Source of the DNA: Planomonospora parontospora
Lineage (GTDB): Bacteria > Actinomycetota > Actinomycetes > Streptosporangiales > Streptosporangiaceae
NCBI GenBank assembly: GCA_014647935.1
Contig: BMQD01000008.1
Location: 186,001-250,000, forward strand
DNA length: 64,000 nucleotides
Direction: 5' to 3'
Below the pieces are notes generated by a model that worked only from the letters and a program-made list of their open reading frames with translations, made no database searches and had not been told where the DNA came from. Shown in pieces: positions 56,731 through 64,000 of the stretch. Both the position numbers and the translations under genes were made by a program. The first letter of the stretch is position 1; each line of letters begins with the position of its first letter.

Positions 56731-58581
56731 TTACGGCTGGTTGCCGCGGCGGGGTCCCCGCTGCTGGCCCCGGGCCGCCGGGCGGCGGCGGTTCTGGACG
56801 CGTTCGGAGGCCGCCGAGGGGGCGATCTCGTCGTCGTCCGTCGCCAGGTCGGGAGACTTGAAGATCACCGCGAACGGGCTCGGCGGAATGATCTTCTCTG
56901 GCTCGGGGCGCTGCTGCTGGGGCGCGGGCGCCGGCTCCTCGACGTCCGGGTCGGGGGCGTCGAGGTCCTCGGCGGCCACCGGCTCGACGGGAGCGGTCTC
57001 CGGGCTCCGCCCGGTCCTGCGGGTGCGGCCGCGCCGGGGCGCGGACTCACCGTCGTGCGGTGCCACATCTGCCTCCACCTGAGGGAGCTCGACGGCGGGA
57101 CTCGGGACGTCCGCGACCTCGACCGGCGCCGCGGCCTCCTCGACGGCGACCGTCTCCGGGACCGCCGTCTCCGGGACCGCCGTCTCCGGGACCGCCGTCT
57201 CCGAGGCCTCCGCGCCGTTCCGGCCGCCGCGCGTGCGGCGGCGCTCGCGCGGGGTGCGGGCGGGACGCTCGCGGCGCTCCTCCCGCTCCTCGTCGCGGCC
57301 CTTGCGGGGCGTGCGCGAACGGGTGCGGCCGGTCTCGCCGAGGTCTTCGACCTCCTCGGCCGCCAGGCCGGCGCGGGAGCGGTTGGCGCGCGGCAGCACA
57401 CCCTTGGTGCCCTCGGGGATGCCCAGGGCGCTGTAGATGTGCGGCGAGGTCGAGTAGCTCTCGACGGGCTCGGCGAAGTCCAGCGAGAGCGCGTTGTTGA
57501 TGACCTTCCAGCGGGTGAGGTCCTCCCACTCCACGAAGGTCACCGCCACGCCGGTGCGGCCGGCGCGGCCGGTGCGGCCGATCCGGTGCACGTACGCCTT
57601 CTCGTCCTGCGGGCAGTCGTAGTTGACGACGTGGGTGACGTCGTCGACGTCGATGCCGCGCGCCGCGACGTCGGTCGCGACCAGGACGTCGATCTTGCCG
57701 TTGCGGAAGGCCCGCAGGGCCTGCTCGCGCTGGCCCTGGCCGAGGTCCCCGTGGACGGCGGCGGCGGCGAAGCCGCGCTCCTTGAGGTCCTCCACGACCC
57801 GGTCGCAGGCGCGCTTGGTCTCGCAGAAGACCATCGTGAGCCCGCGGCCCTCGCACTGGAGGAGGCGACCGAGAATCTCGATCTTGTCCATCCGGTGCGT
57901 GCGCCAGACGAACTGCGTGGTCTGCGGGGTGGCCTCGGCCTCGGCGTCGTTGTTCTCGGCCCGCACGTGGGTCGGGCGGTTGAGGTAGCGCCGGGACAGG
58001 CCGACGATCTCGCCCGGCAGGGTGGCGGAGAACAGCATCGTCTGCCGCTCGGCCGGGACGAGCTTGATGATCCGCTCGATGTCGGGCAGGAAGCCCAGGT
58101 CGAGCATGCGGTCGGCCTCGTCCAGGACGAGCACGCCGATCTGCGAGAGGTCGAGGTGCTTCTGCTTGACCAGGTCGAGCAGGCGGCCGGGGGTGCCGAC
58201 GATGACGTCGACGCCCTGCTTGAGTGCCTCGATCTGGGGTTCGTAGGCGCGCCCGCCGTACACGGTGAGGATCCGGGAGCCCAGCTTGCCTGCGGCCGTG
58301 ACCAGGTCCTCGGTGACCTGGACGGCGAGCTCGCGGGTCGGTACGACGATCAGCCCGCGAGGCTTCTTCCGGTTCTTCCTGGGCTTGCCGACACGCTGGA
58401 GCATCGCCACGCCGAAGGCGTAGGTCTTGCCGGTGCCGGTGCGCGCCTGGCCGATGATGTCCTGGCCCGCGAGGGCCAGGGGGAGTGCCATCTCCTGGAT
58501 GGGAAACGGCGTGGTGATGCCCTCGGTGTCGAGGGCGTCAGCGATCTCTGGTGTGACTCCGAGGTCTCGGAACGTCGTCAG
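56731..58581 (-). CDS. rhlE: DEAD-box RNA helicase with CTG start (RhlE-like)
   Basis: About 616 residues. The Q motif (LTTFRDLGVTPEIADALDTE, then TTPFPIQ) lies upstream of the first canonical ATG (58491). Motif I ARTGTGKT, II VLDEADRML, III LFSATLPGEI and VI HRIGRTGRAGRTG are intact. Between an in-frame stop at 58675-58677 and 58491 no ATG, GTG or TTG occurs; CTG 58581, 5 nt after AGGCAGG, replaces the usual initial Met. The Arg/Glu-rich C-terminal tail has AVPET repeats. Syntenic with Rv3211. Confidence 0.88.
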   Translation of the reverse strand: MTTFRDLGVTPEIADALDTEGITTPFPIQEMALPLALAGQDIIGQARTGTGKTYAFGVAMLQRVGKPRKNRKKPRGLIVVPTRELAVQVTEDLVTAAGKLGSRILTVYGGRAYEPQIEALKQGVDVIVGTPGRLLDLVKQKHLDLSQIGVLVLDEADRMLDLGFLPDIERIIKLVPAERQTMLFSATLPGEIVGLSRRYLNRPTHVRAENNDAEAEATPQTTQFVWRTHRMDKIEILGRLLQCEGRGLTMVFCETKRACDRVVEDLKERGFAAAAVHGDLGQGQREQALRAFRNGKIDVLVATDVAARGIDVDDVTHVVNYDCPQDEKAYVHRIGRTGRAGRTGVAVTFVEWEDLTRWKVINNALSLDFAEPVESYSTSPHIYSALGIPEGTKGVLPRANRSRAGLAAEEVEDLGETGRTRSRTPRKGRDEEREERRERPARTPRERRRTRGGRNGAEASETAVPETAVPETAVPETVAVEEAAAPVEVADVPSPAVELPQVEADVAPHDGESAPRRGRTRRTGRSPETAPVEPVAAEDLDAPDPDVEEPAPAPQQQRPEPEKIIPPSPFAVIFKSPDLATDDDEIAPSAASERVQNRRRPAARGQQRGPRRGNQP

Positions 58582-58894
58582 CTTGGCCTGCCTAAATCTC
58601 CGTTGAAGGCAGTCCTGCCGGGACCACGGGCCGACAACTCCCCGTGCCGGGTCCTCGCGGAAGGGCCAGCCCTCTCAATGTCATCAGCGACCGCTGCGGC
58701 GTCACGCCGATTTCCGGGGGGCGTTCAGGAGGGATCTCCTGGGTTAACACAGTGCGGTCGCACTTTCACAGTGAAGTGTACCCGATACCACAACCGGGAA
58801 CCGATTTCCTGGTATTCCGCATGAATAAGGCCGGTGACCCGCTGGGAACCGGGACCGGTTCACCGGCGGCCTCGGACGCTCGTAGTCTGCCCCC
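58582..58894. other. 313-bp gap: helicase 5' region and divergent promoter
   Basis: Non-coding. It holds an inverted repeat AGTGCG-GT-CGCACT near 58750 next to CACTTTCAC/GTGAAGTG, a possible operator, and on the plus strand TAGTCT (58883-58888), 6 nt before ATG 58895. The minus-strand part could be a long leader for the DEAD-box gene. A plus-strand ORF covering 58644-58898 has no family features and is not called. Confidence 0.5.
58883..58888 (+). promoter_or_regulatory. -10-like TAGTCT of the ferritin-like gene
   Basis: TAGTCT ends 6 nt before ATG 58895; no Shine-Dalgarno. Confidence 0.5.
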
Positions 58895-59545
58895 ATGAGT
58901 GATTCCCGCCCTGGCGTCGCCGACCTGCTCGGTGTGCTCGCCTACGCCGAGCTGACCGCGTTCCTCCGCCTCGCCGAGGAGGCCGCGCGGCACGCGCCGA
59001 CGCTCACCGACCGGGCCGCGCTCGGCGACCTCGCGGCGGCCGAGTACGCGCACTTCCGGCTGCTCCGCGACCGGCTCGCCTCGCTCGGCGTCGACCCGGA
59101 GGAGGCGATGGCCCCCTTCGTCGACGCGCTGGACGGCTGGCACGAGCGGACCACGCCGAACGACTGGCTGGAGGCTCTGGTCAAGGCGTACGTCGGCACG
59201 GGGATCGCGCTCGACTTCTACCGTGAGGCCGCGGCCCACGTGGACGCCGAGACGCGGTCGCTGGTCGAGGAGGTGCTGGCCGACGAGGGCCGCTGCCAGT
59301 TCGCGGTGGACCGGGTCGGCGCGGCTCTGGAGGAGGACCCGAAGGCGGCCGGCCGGCTGGCGCTGTGGGCCCGGCGGATGGTGGGCGAGGCGCTGAGCCA
59401 GGCCCGGCGGGTGGCCGAGGCGCGGCCGGAGCTGGCGGTGCTGCTGGTGAGCGCGGACGGGGAGGACGTCACCCGGATGTTCAACCGGCTGACCGAGGCG
59501 CACGGCAGGCGGATGGCCGCCCTGGGGCTGACCCCGGGGCCGTGA
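58895..59545 (+). CDS. Ferritin-like fold protein (Rv3210c/MiaE-type)
   Basis: 216 residues, all-helical ferritin-like protein: LLGVLAYAELTAFLRLAEEA, LAAAEYAHFRLLRDRL (Glu...ExxH), YVGTGIALDFYREAAAHVD and EEVLADEGRCQFAVDRV. The spaced Glu/His residues suggest a diiron site, although the second ExxH is E-x-x-R, so the metal set may be incomplete. Related in type to the conserved actinobacterial protein beside rhlE; MiaE tRNA hydroxylase is a more distant alternative. Confidence 0.85.
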   Translation: MSDSRPGVADLLGVLAYAELTAFLRLAEEAARHAPTLTDRAALGDLAAAEYAHFRLLRDRLASLGVDPEEAMAPFVDALDGWHERTTPNDWLEALVKAYVGTGIALDFYREAAAHVDAETRSLVEEVLADEGRCQFAVDRVGAALEEDPKAAGRLALWARRMVGEALSQARRVAEARPELAVLLVSADGEDVTRMFNRLTEAHGRRMAALGLTPGP

Positions 59546-59617
59546 GTCCCGGGGACCCGGCCCCGAGGCCGTGCCCCCGGGCGACCCGAGGCCGCGCCCC
59601 CCGGGCTACCGGTCGGA

Positions 59618-59848
59618 TCAGAGGGTGCCGCCGAAGCCGACGGGCCGGGACTCCTCCTCGCCGATCTCGACGAAGCCGAGCGAGGTGATCGGGACGAGGA
59701 CCCTGCGGCCCTTGACGTCGGTGATGGAGAAGATGCCCCGGTCGGCGGCGAGGGCCTTGCCGAGTTCGTTCTCGACCTCCTCGGCCGAGAGGTCGGTCTC
59801 CACCACGAGCTCGCGGTGCACGGACCGCACGCCGATTTTGATTTCCAT
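59618..59848 (-). CDS. DUF3107 protein (TB9.4-like)
   Basis: 76 residues: EIKIGVRSVHRELVVETDLS, AEEVENELGKALAADRGIFS, ITDVKGRRVLVPITSLGFVE IGEEESRPVGFG read without the space. DUF3107 is near-universal in actinobacteria beside a TetR gene (Rv3208A position). Function unknown. ATG 59848 with AGGGAG 6 nt upstream. Confidence 0.92.
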   Translation of the reverse strand: MEIKIGVRSVHRELVVETDLSAEEVENELGKALAADRGIFSITDVKGRRVLVPITSLGFVEIGEEESRPVGFGGTL

Positions 59849-59934
59849 GTGCTGCTCCCTTTCGATGAGGGCTGCCTGTCTCATCGTCGCCCCTCGGGGA
59901 GCTCCGCGTGCCGGTTGATCGCGTCAAGCGAACA

Positions 59935-59957
59935 GGCCCGCCGGTGCGCGGCGGGCC
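59935..59957 (-). terminator. 9-bp hairpin after the TetR gene
   Basis: GGCCCGCCG-GTGCG-CGGCGGGCC, 30 nt past the TetR stop and ahead of the DUF3107 gene; no U tract. Confidence 0.6.
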
Positions 59958-59987
59958 CGGTCGGCCGGTGTGCGGGGAGGCCCTCGG

Positions 59988-60608
59988 TCAGCCCGTACGG
60001 GGGAAGCCGGAGATGCCGCGCCAGGCGAGGCGGGCCATGAGCTGGGTGGCGGCGTCCTTCGGGATGGAGCCGTTGCTGCTGAGCCAGTAGCGGGCGCTGA
60101 CCTCGGCCATGCCGACCAGGCCGACGCCCAGGAGGTGGGCCTCGTCGCTGGAGCAGCCGGTGTCCTCCTGGATGACCTGGCTGATCATCTCGGCGCTCTC
60201 GCGGAGGTTGCGCTCGATGCGCTGGCGGACCGGGGCCACGTTGCGCAGGTCGGACTCGAAGACGAGGCGGAAGGCCTCGCCCTGCCCGGAGACGAAGTCG
60301 AAGAAGGCCCCGATCGCCGCCTGGACGCGCTGCTTGTTGTCGGTGGTGGAGGCCAGGGCGTCCCGGCAGCGGGTGATCATGTCGTCCACGTGCAGGTCGA
60401 GCAGGGCGAGGTAGAGCTCCTGCTTGCCGGGGAAGTGCTGGTAGAGAACCGGCTTGCTGACCCCGGCCCGCTCGGCGATCTCGTCCATCGCGGCCGCGTG
60501 GTAGCCGTTCTCCACGAACACTTCCTGCGCCGCGCTGAGCAGCTGACGGCGGCGGGCCATCCGGGGCAGCCGGGTGCCCCGGGGCTTGGCGTCCGGGGTA
60601 GTGGTCAC
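59988..60608 (-). CDS. TetR family regulator (Rv3208-like)
   Basis: 206 residues. The N-terminal HTH (RRQLLSAAQEVFVENGYHAA, AMDEIAERAGVSKPVLYQHF, PGKQELYLALLDLHVDDMI) is a typical TetR DNA-binding domain; the ligand domain includes FFDFVSGQGEAFRLVFESDL. Conserved beside DUF3107 and rhlE in actinobacteria. GTG 60608 with AAGGAG 6 nt upstream; an in-frame start at 60647 is less likely. Confidence 0.94.
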   Translation of the reverse strand: MTTTPDAKPRGTRLPRMARRRQLLSAAQEVFVENGYHAAAMDEIAERAGVSKPVLYQHFPGKQELYLALLDLHVDDMITRCRDALASTTDNKQRVQAAIGAFFDFVSGQGEAFRLVFESDLRNVAPVRQRIERNLRESAEMISQVIQEDTGCSSDEAHLLGVGLVGMAEVSARYWLSSNGSIPKDAATQLMARLAWRGISGFPRTG

Positions 60609-60667
60609 GGCGTTCTCCTTGCGGGATGCTCCTACGTCTCGGGTCATCCTACGCGCGGGTAACCAGG

Positions 60668-60901
60668 TCAGCGATAGTCATCCTCGTCGAGCTCCACCTC
60701 GCGGCTCTGGTCCGTGGCGTCGGCGGGGTCCGCGTCGAAGGGGATGCGGTCGGGCCAGCTTCGGGTCCCGGCGCGCACCTCGCGGTGCTGCTCGGCCGCG
60801 TCCGCCTCGGGGGTCTCGAGGTCCGCCGCCGGGCCCGCCGTCTCGGACAGGGCGTCGTCGATCTCCTCGAGGGTGGTGTCGTTCACGTCCATCTCCGACA
60901 T
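60668..60901 (-). CDS. DUF5709-like acidic small protein
   Basis: 77 residues, strongly acidic (MSEMDVNDTTLEEIDDALSE; the C-terminal part has REVELDEDDYR). It resembles the actinobacterial DUF5709 family; no enzymatic motif. ATG 60901; the second Met (codon 4) is an alternative. Divergent from ku. Confidence 0.78.
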   Translation of the reverse strand: MSEMDVNDTTLEEIDDALSETAGPAADLETPEADAAEQHREVRAGTRSWPDRIPFDADPADATDQSREVELDEDDYR

Positions 60902-61099
60902 CGGCCCGTCCTTCCGTCCTGCTGTGAACAAGGGACGCCCCCCAGCGTACGTCCCCCGGGTGCCCGGGCCGGGCAAGGCAGGGCATCGGATGCGCCGTGG
61001 CGGGTATGTCCCTCGTTGGTAAGTGTTTCCATGCGCTTGGCGATTTTTCCGAACATGTGCGCGAAAATCGATGGGGGAGTTCCGACGTAGGGAGACGGC

Positions 61100-61990
61100 A
61101 TGCGGAGCATCTGGAACGGCGCGGTGTCGTTCGGGCTCGTCACCATCCCGATCAGGCTGTACCCCGCGACGGAGCAGCGCGGCGTCGCCTTCAACCAGGT
61201 GCACCGGGAGGACGGCGGGCGCATCCGCTTCCGCCGGGTCTGCGAGGTCTGCGGCGAGGAGGTGCCCTTCGCCGAGGTGGCCAAGGGGTACGGCCTGCCG
61301 ACCGGAGAGACCGTGGTGCTCGAAGACGCTGACTTCGAGGACCTCCCGCTGTCGACCTCGCACCGGATCGAGGTCCTGCAGTTCAGCCCTGCCGACCAGA
61401 TCGACCCCGTCCTGCTGGCCAAGTCCTACTACCTGGAGCCGGAGCCTGCCGGGGTGAGGCCGTACGTGCTGCTCCGCGGCGCGCTGGAGCGGTCGGGGCG
61501 GGTGGCGGTCGCGAAGGTGGCGCTGCGGCAGCGCGAGTCGCTCGCGGCGCTGCGGGTCAGGGAGGGGGTCCTGGTGCTGGAGACCATGCTCTGGCCCGAC
61601 GAGGTGCGCGAGGCGGGCTTCGCCTTCCTGGAGGAGGAGGTGGAGGTCCGGGCGCAGGAGGCGCGGATGGCCGAGGCGCTCGTCGAGACCATGAGCGGGG
61701 ACTTCGACCCGGCCGCGCACCGGGACGCCTACCGGGAGGCGCTGCTGCAGGTCGTCGAGGCGAAGGCGGCGGGCCGCCAGGTGGTCCGGCCGGCGGCACC
61801 GGTCGGGGAGGGCGGCCCCTCGGCCGATCTGATGGCGGTGCTGCGGGCCAGCGTGGACGCGGCCAAGCGGAACCGGGGCGACAGGGGGGACAGGGGGGAT
61901 GCGGCCGGGCGGCGCCGGGCGGACGACCCGGTGGAGCGGGGCGGGGACGCGCCGGAGCGCCGGCCGGGTGGGGCCCGCCGGCCCGCCTGA
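61100..61990 (+). CDS. ku: Ku DNA end-binding protein
   Basis: 296 residues. Bacterial Ku core: MRSIWNGAVSFGLVTIPIRL, FNQVHREDGGRIRFRRVCEV, VCGEEVPFAEVAKGY, SYYLEPEPAGVRPYVLLRGA and LETMLWPDEVREAG. It bridges double-strand breaks and recruits LigD, which is not encoded here. The C-terminal ~45 residues are Arg/Gly/Asp-rich, as in extended actinobacterial Ku tails. ATG 61100. A CGATTTT/AAAATCG inverted repeat lies ~40 bp upstream. Confidence 0.95.
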   Translation: MRSIWNGAVSFGLVTIPIRLYPATEQRGVAFNQVHREDGGRIRFRRVCEVCGEEVPFAEVAKGYGLPTGETVVLEDADFEDLPLSTSHRIEVLQFSPADQIDPVLLAKSYYLEPEPAGVRPYVLLRGALERSGRVAVAKVALRQRESLAALRVREGVLVLETMLWPDEVREAGFAFLEEEVEVRAQEARMAEALVETMSGDFDPAAHRDAYREALLQVVEAKAAGRQVVRPAAPVGEGGPSADLMAVLRASVDAAKRNRGDRGDRGDAAGRRRADDPVERGGDAPERRPGGARRPA

Positions 61991-62032
61991 CGCGGGGTGC
62001 CGCGGGGCGCGCGGCGGGAGGGCCGGGCACGG

Positions 62033-62068
62033 CTGTGCCGTGGCGTCCTCGCGGGCGCCACGGCACAG
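62033..62068. terminator. 13-bp bidirectional terminator-type hairpin
   Basis: CTGTGCCGTGGCG and CGCCACGGCACAG pair perfectly around a 10-nt loop between ku (+) and the convergent secreted-protein gene (-). Confidence 0.75.
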
Positions 62069-62084
62069 GAGTCACCGGGATCGG

Positions 62085-62456
62085 CTACGAGCCGCTGGTG
62101 GCCTCCTCGGTCGTGATCCGCGGGCCCTTCTTCACATAGGCCTTGTGGACGTGTCCCTCGACGCCCGAGTCGCCGTACACCTTGCGCCAGTTCTCCCTGG
62201 AGCGCTTGCAGTTGCCGGTGGTGACCTGCCCCGGGTAGAGGACGTCCACGGTCTTGTGCCGCTTGTTCCAGGACTTGGGCGTCTTGCCGGGCTTCTTGCG
62301 CACCTTGAGGTAGCTGTCGGCGGCGACGTTGCGCACCTGGTAGAGGCAGGCGTCCTGGGCCTGGGCGGGGGTCGCCGTGACCGCGGTGAGGGCGACCAGG
62401 CCGCTGCCGGTCACGGCGGCGGCCGCAAAGGCACTGGCGATTCGCTTGGAGAGCAT
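62085..62456 (-). CDS. Small secreted SH3-like protein
   Basis: 123 residues with a clear signal peptide (LSKRIASAFAAAAVTGSGLV ... TPAQA) and a mature ~85-residue domain with two Cys (DACLYQV, TGNCKRS) and NVAADSYLKVRKKPGKTPKS, GHVHKAYVKKGPRI, resembling bacterial SH3/cell-wall-binding modules. It lies behind a strongly AT-rich upstream region, suggesting a tightly regulated exported protein. ATG 62456 with AAGGAGTGACGA upstream. Confidence 0.82.
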   Translation of the reverse strand: MLSKRIASAFAAAAVTGSGLVALTAVTATPAQAQDACLYQVRNVAADSYLKVRKKPGKTPKSWNKRHKTVDVLYPGQVTTGNCKRSRENWRKVYGDSGVEGHVHKAYVKKGPRITTEEATSGS

Positions 62457-62732
62457 TCGTCACTCCTTCTCTATCGATGTTGTGACTAAGGCCTTGATGT
62501 CCGGATTCATTCTGCGAAAACGGGCACTGAGAGTGATGTACTAAATACATAGAGTTACAATATTCTGTCTTTGGTATATACCGGACAAAAGGGACGAAAT
62601 GAAAGAGCGGTCCGGCGGGCGGGGAGGGCGTCGGCTTGCGGATGCCGCGGCGATGAGTCCGGAACGCTGATGTTTTTCCTGCTTCGTCCGGTGGATATCG
62701 TCCTAACAGGTAGTGAACCCGCAGGAGGAGAC
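62457..62732. promoter_or_regulatory. AT-rich divergent regulatory region
   Basis: Positions ~62500-62600 are far more AT-rich than any other stretch in the window (ATGTACTAAATACATAGAGT, ACAATATTCTGTCTTTGGTA). The segment ATGTA-CTAAA-TACAT is an inverted repeat. It separates the secreted SH3-like gene and the hydrolase and is a likely binding zone for an Lsr2-type xenogeneic silencer or a dedicated regulator. Confidence 0.5.
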
Positions 62733-63656
62733 ATGGGGGACAACCCGATTCCGTGCTGGCCCGGCAGGACGGTCGAGCTCGGCGAGCGCCGCGTGCACGT
62801 GCGCTCGACGCCCCGCGGCCCCGCGGAGACGGCGGTCTACGTGCACGGCCTGGCGGGGTCGGCGACCAACTGGACCGACCTGATGGGCGAGCTGTCCGAC
62901 GTGGTGACCGGCCACGCGATCGACCTGCCGGGCTCCGGCTACTCCCCGGAGCCGGCCGACGGCGACTACTCCGTCGGCGCCCACGCCCGGACGGTCGCCG
63001 CGCTCATCGAGGAGATCGCGGACCGGCCCGTCCACCTGTTCGGCAACTCCCTCGGCGGCGCCGTCTCGGTACGGCTCGCCGCCACCCGGCCCGACCTGGT
63101 CCGCTCGCTCACCCTGGTCTCCCCGGCCCTGCCCGACCTGGTCCTGCGGTACGGCCCGGCGCGCGTGGCCCTGTCCACGGTGCCCGTGCTGGGGGAGTGG
63201 GCCTTCGACCGGCTGCGGCTCCTGCCCCCGGAGCGCAGGCTCAACGCCACGCTCGGCATGTGCTACGCCGACCTCGGCCGGGTCCATCCGGAGCGGCTGC
63301 GCGAGGCGATCGAGGAGCTGCGCCGCCGCGACGAGCTGCCGTACGCCGGGGCGGCGGTGATCAACTCGGCCCGCGGCCTCGTCGCGGAGTACCTCAGGGA
63401 GTACGTCAAGCGCGGAGCGGACAGCCTCTGGCGGCAGGCGGCCATGGTGCAGGCGCCCACGCTGGTGATCCACGGCCGCCACGACAGGCTCGTCAACCCG
63501 CGGATGGCCGCCCGGGCGGGCCGTACGTTCCCGGACGTGCGGCTGGTCCTGCTGCCGGACGCGGGGCACGTGGCGCAGATGGAGGTGCCCGAGCGGGTGG
63601 CCCGGGAGGCCCGGCGTCTGATATCTGAGACGGCGCCCGTCTCGATTGGGGAATGA
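62733..63656 (+). CDS. Alpha/beta hydrolase
   Basis: 307 residues. VYVHGLAGSATNW (oxyanion), FGNSLGG (nucleophile), HGRHDRLVNP (acid) and DAGHVAQME (His) form a full triad; cap helices include RLREAIEELRRRDELPY. Esterase or lipase-like, substrate unknown; related hydrolases precede moeZ in many actinobacteria. ATG 62733 follows GCAGGAGGAG at 2-4 nt spacing. An upstream in-frame start at 62571 lies in the AT-rich promoter. Confidence 0.9.
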   Translation: MGDNPIPCWPGRTVELGERRVHVRSTPRGPAETAVYVHGLAGSATNWTDLMGELSDVVTGHAIDLPGSGYSPEPADGDYSVGAHARTVAALIEEIADRPVHLFGNSLGGAVSVRLAATRPDLVRSLTLVSPALPDLVLRYGPARVALSTVPVLGEWAFDRLRLLPPERRLNATLGMCYADLGRVHPERLREAIEELRRRDELPYAGAAVINSARGLVAEYLREYVKRGADSLWRQAAMVQAPTLVIHGRHDRLVNPRMAARAGRTFPDVRLVLLPDAGHVAQMEVPERVAREARRLISETAPVSIGE

Positions 63657-63729
63657 GCGCAGCCCCCGGCTAGGTTGTGAGTGGTGCGCTAGCCGCATCC
63701 GTCAAGACCCCTGAAACGGGAGCAGAACT

Positions 63730-64000
63730 GTGTCGTTGCCACCGCTGGTAGAGCCGGCAGCCGAGCTGACCGTCGACGAGGTGCGCCGTTACTCGCGCCA
63801 CCTGATCATCCCCGACGTGGGCATGGCCGGGCAGAAGCGCCTGAAGAACGCCAAGGTGCTCTGTGTGGGCGCCGGAGGGCTGGGATCCCCGGCCCTGCTG
63901 TACCTCGCGGCCGCGGGCGTCGGCACGCTGGGCGTCATCGACTTCGACGTCGTCGACGAGTCCAACCTGCAGCGCCAGGTCATCCACGGCCAGTCCGACG
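63730..64000 (+). CDS. moeZ: MoeZ/MoeB-type E1-like adenylyltransferase, partial
   Basis: First ~90 codons only, cut by the window edge. EVRRYSRHLIIPDVGMAGQK and RLKNAKVLCVGAGGLGSPAL, then YLAAAGVGTLGVIDFDVVDE and SNLQRQVIH are the ThiF/MoeB/UBA ATP-binding core. It adenylates sulfur-carrier proteins for molybdopterin or thiamine/cysteine synthesis; actinobacterial forms usually carry a C-terminal rhodanese, not visible here. GTG 63730 with GGGAG 7 nt upstream. Confidence 0.93.
   Translation, partial: MSLPPLVEPAAELTVDEVRRYSRHLIIPDVGMAGQKRLKNAKVLCVGAGGLGSPALLYLAAAGVGTLGVIDFDVVDESNLQRQVIHGQSD

Noticed and set aside
58644..58898. 84-codon plus-strand ORF before the ferritin-like gene
   Set aside because: It overlaps the leaderless promoter and start of the real gene and has no recognisable motif.
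1..64000. tRNA, rRNA, tmRNA or known riboswitch
   Set aside because: No cloverleaf with CCA, rRNA consensus or riboswitch core was recognised by eye; a covariance-model scan would be decisive.

Overview
The window is high-GC (about 70% or more) actinobacterial DNA. It has mycothiol biosynthesis (mshB), bacterial Ku, a seven-iron ferredoxin, DUF3107/DUF3117 proteins, many GTG starts and a SigE/anti-sigma/HtrA/TatB locus. Much of the order recalls the Mycobacterium tuberculosis stretches Rv1170-Rv1232 and Rv3206-Rv3211 (compared from memory). The composition and the DUF6113, DUF6529, DUF6758 and DUF5709 neighbours fit a Streptosporangium-like member of the order Streptosporangiales. No rRNA, tRNA or CRISPR array was seen.

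Layout. 0-6 kb: a two-gene heterodimeric ABC exporter with strongly asymmetric nucleotide-binding domains, then a convergent S9 peptidase. 6-9 kb: mshB, a DUF6113-type membrane protein, a flavin reductase, a small HExxH protein and an RraA-like protein. 9-19 kb: a minus-strand accessory block. Its core is an apparent operon of two long paralogous proteins flanking a UvrD-type helicase, followed by a CysRS-like protein that has lost its catalytic motifs; a GNAT protein and a DUF234 ATPase with a striking four-box operator lie further downstream. This is the best candidate here for an undescribed system.

19-32 kb: a methyltransferase, an orphan binding lipoprotein, ferredoxin-dapC, dapE (mDAP/lysine pathway), two LOG-family proteins, DivIVA-like, tag, PaaX-like, DUF3117 and pepA. 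32-38 kb: a methyltransferase, sigE with a probable ECF promoter, an unannotated 44-codon ORF coupled on both sides, a zinc anti-sigma factor, htrA, a 19-codon leader ORF, tatB and mrp. 38-50 kb: MarR, DUF1003 and MgtE_N/CBS proteins, a transporter, bioY, a CoA-lyase, secreted and membrane proteins, a large Asp-box (BNR) propeller protein, Nudix and MarC.

50-55 kb is scarred: a dispersed repeat, a tnpB pseudogene of IS200/IS605 type with two frameshifts and a core deletion, a metallo-beta-lactamase-fold protein missing zinc ligands, a RecB-like nuclease and an alpha/beta-hydrolase gene with most of its middle deleted. 55-64 kb: an MpaB-like oxygenase with a TetR-type operator, hydrolases, a DEAD-box helicase whose only plausible start is CTG, a ferritin-like protein, DUF3107, TetR, DUF5709, ku, a small secreted protein behind an AT-rich region, and the start of moeZ.

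A recurrent architecture is a -10 hexamer (TANNNT or close) 6-8 nt before the start codon, implying many leaderless mRNAs. In two cases the hexamer overlaps the stop codon of the upstream gene.
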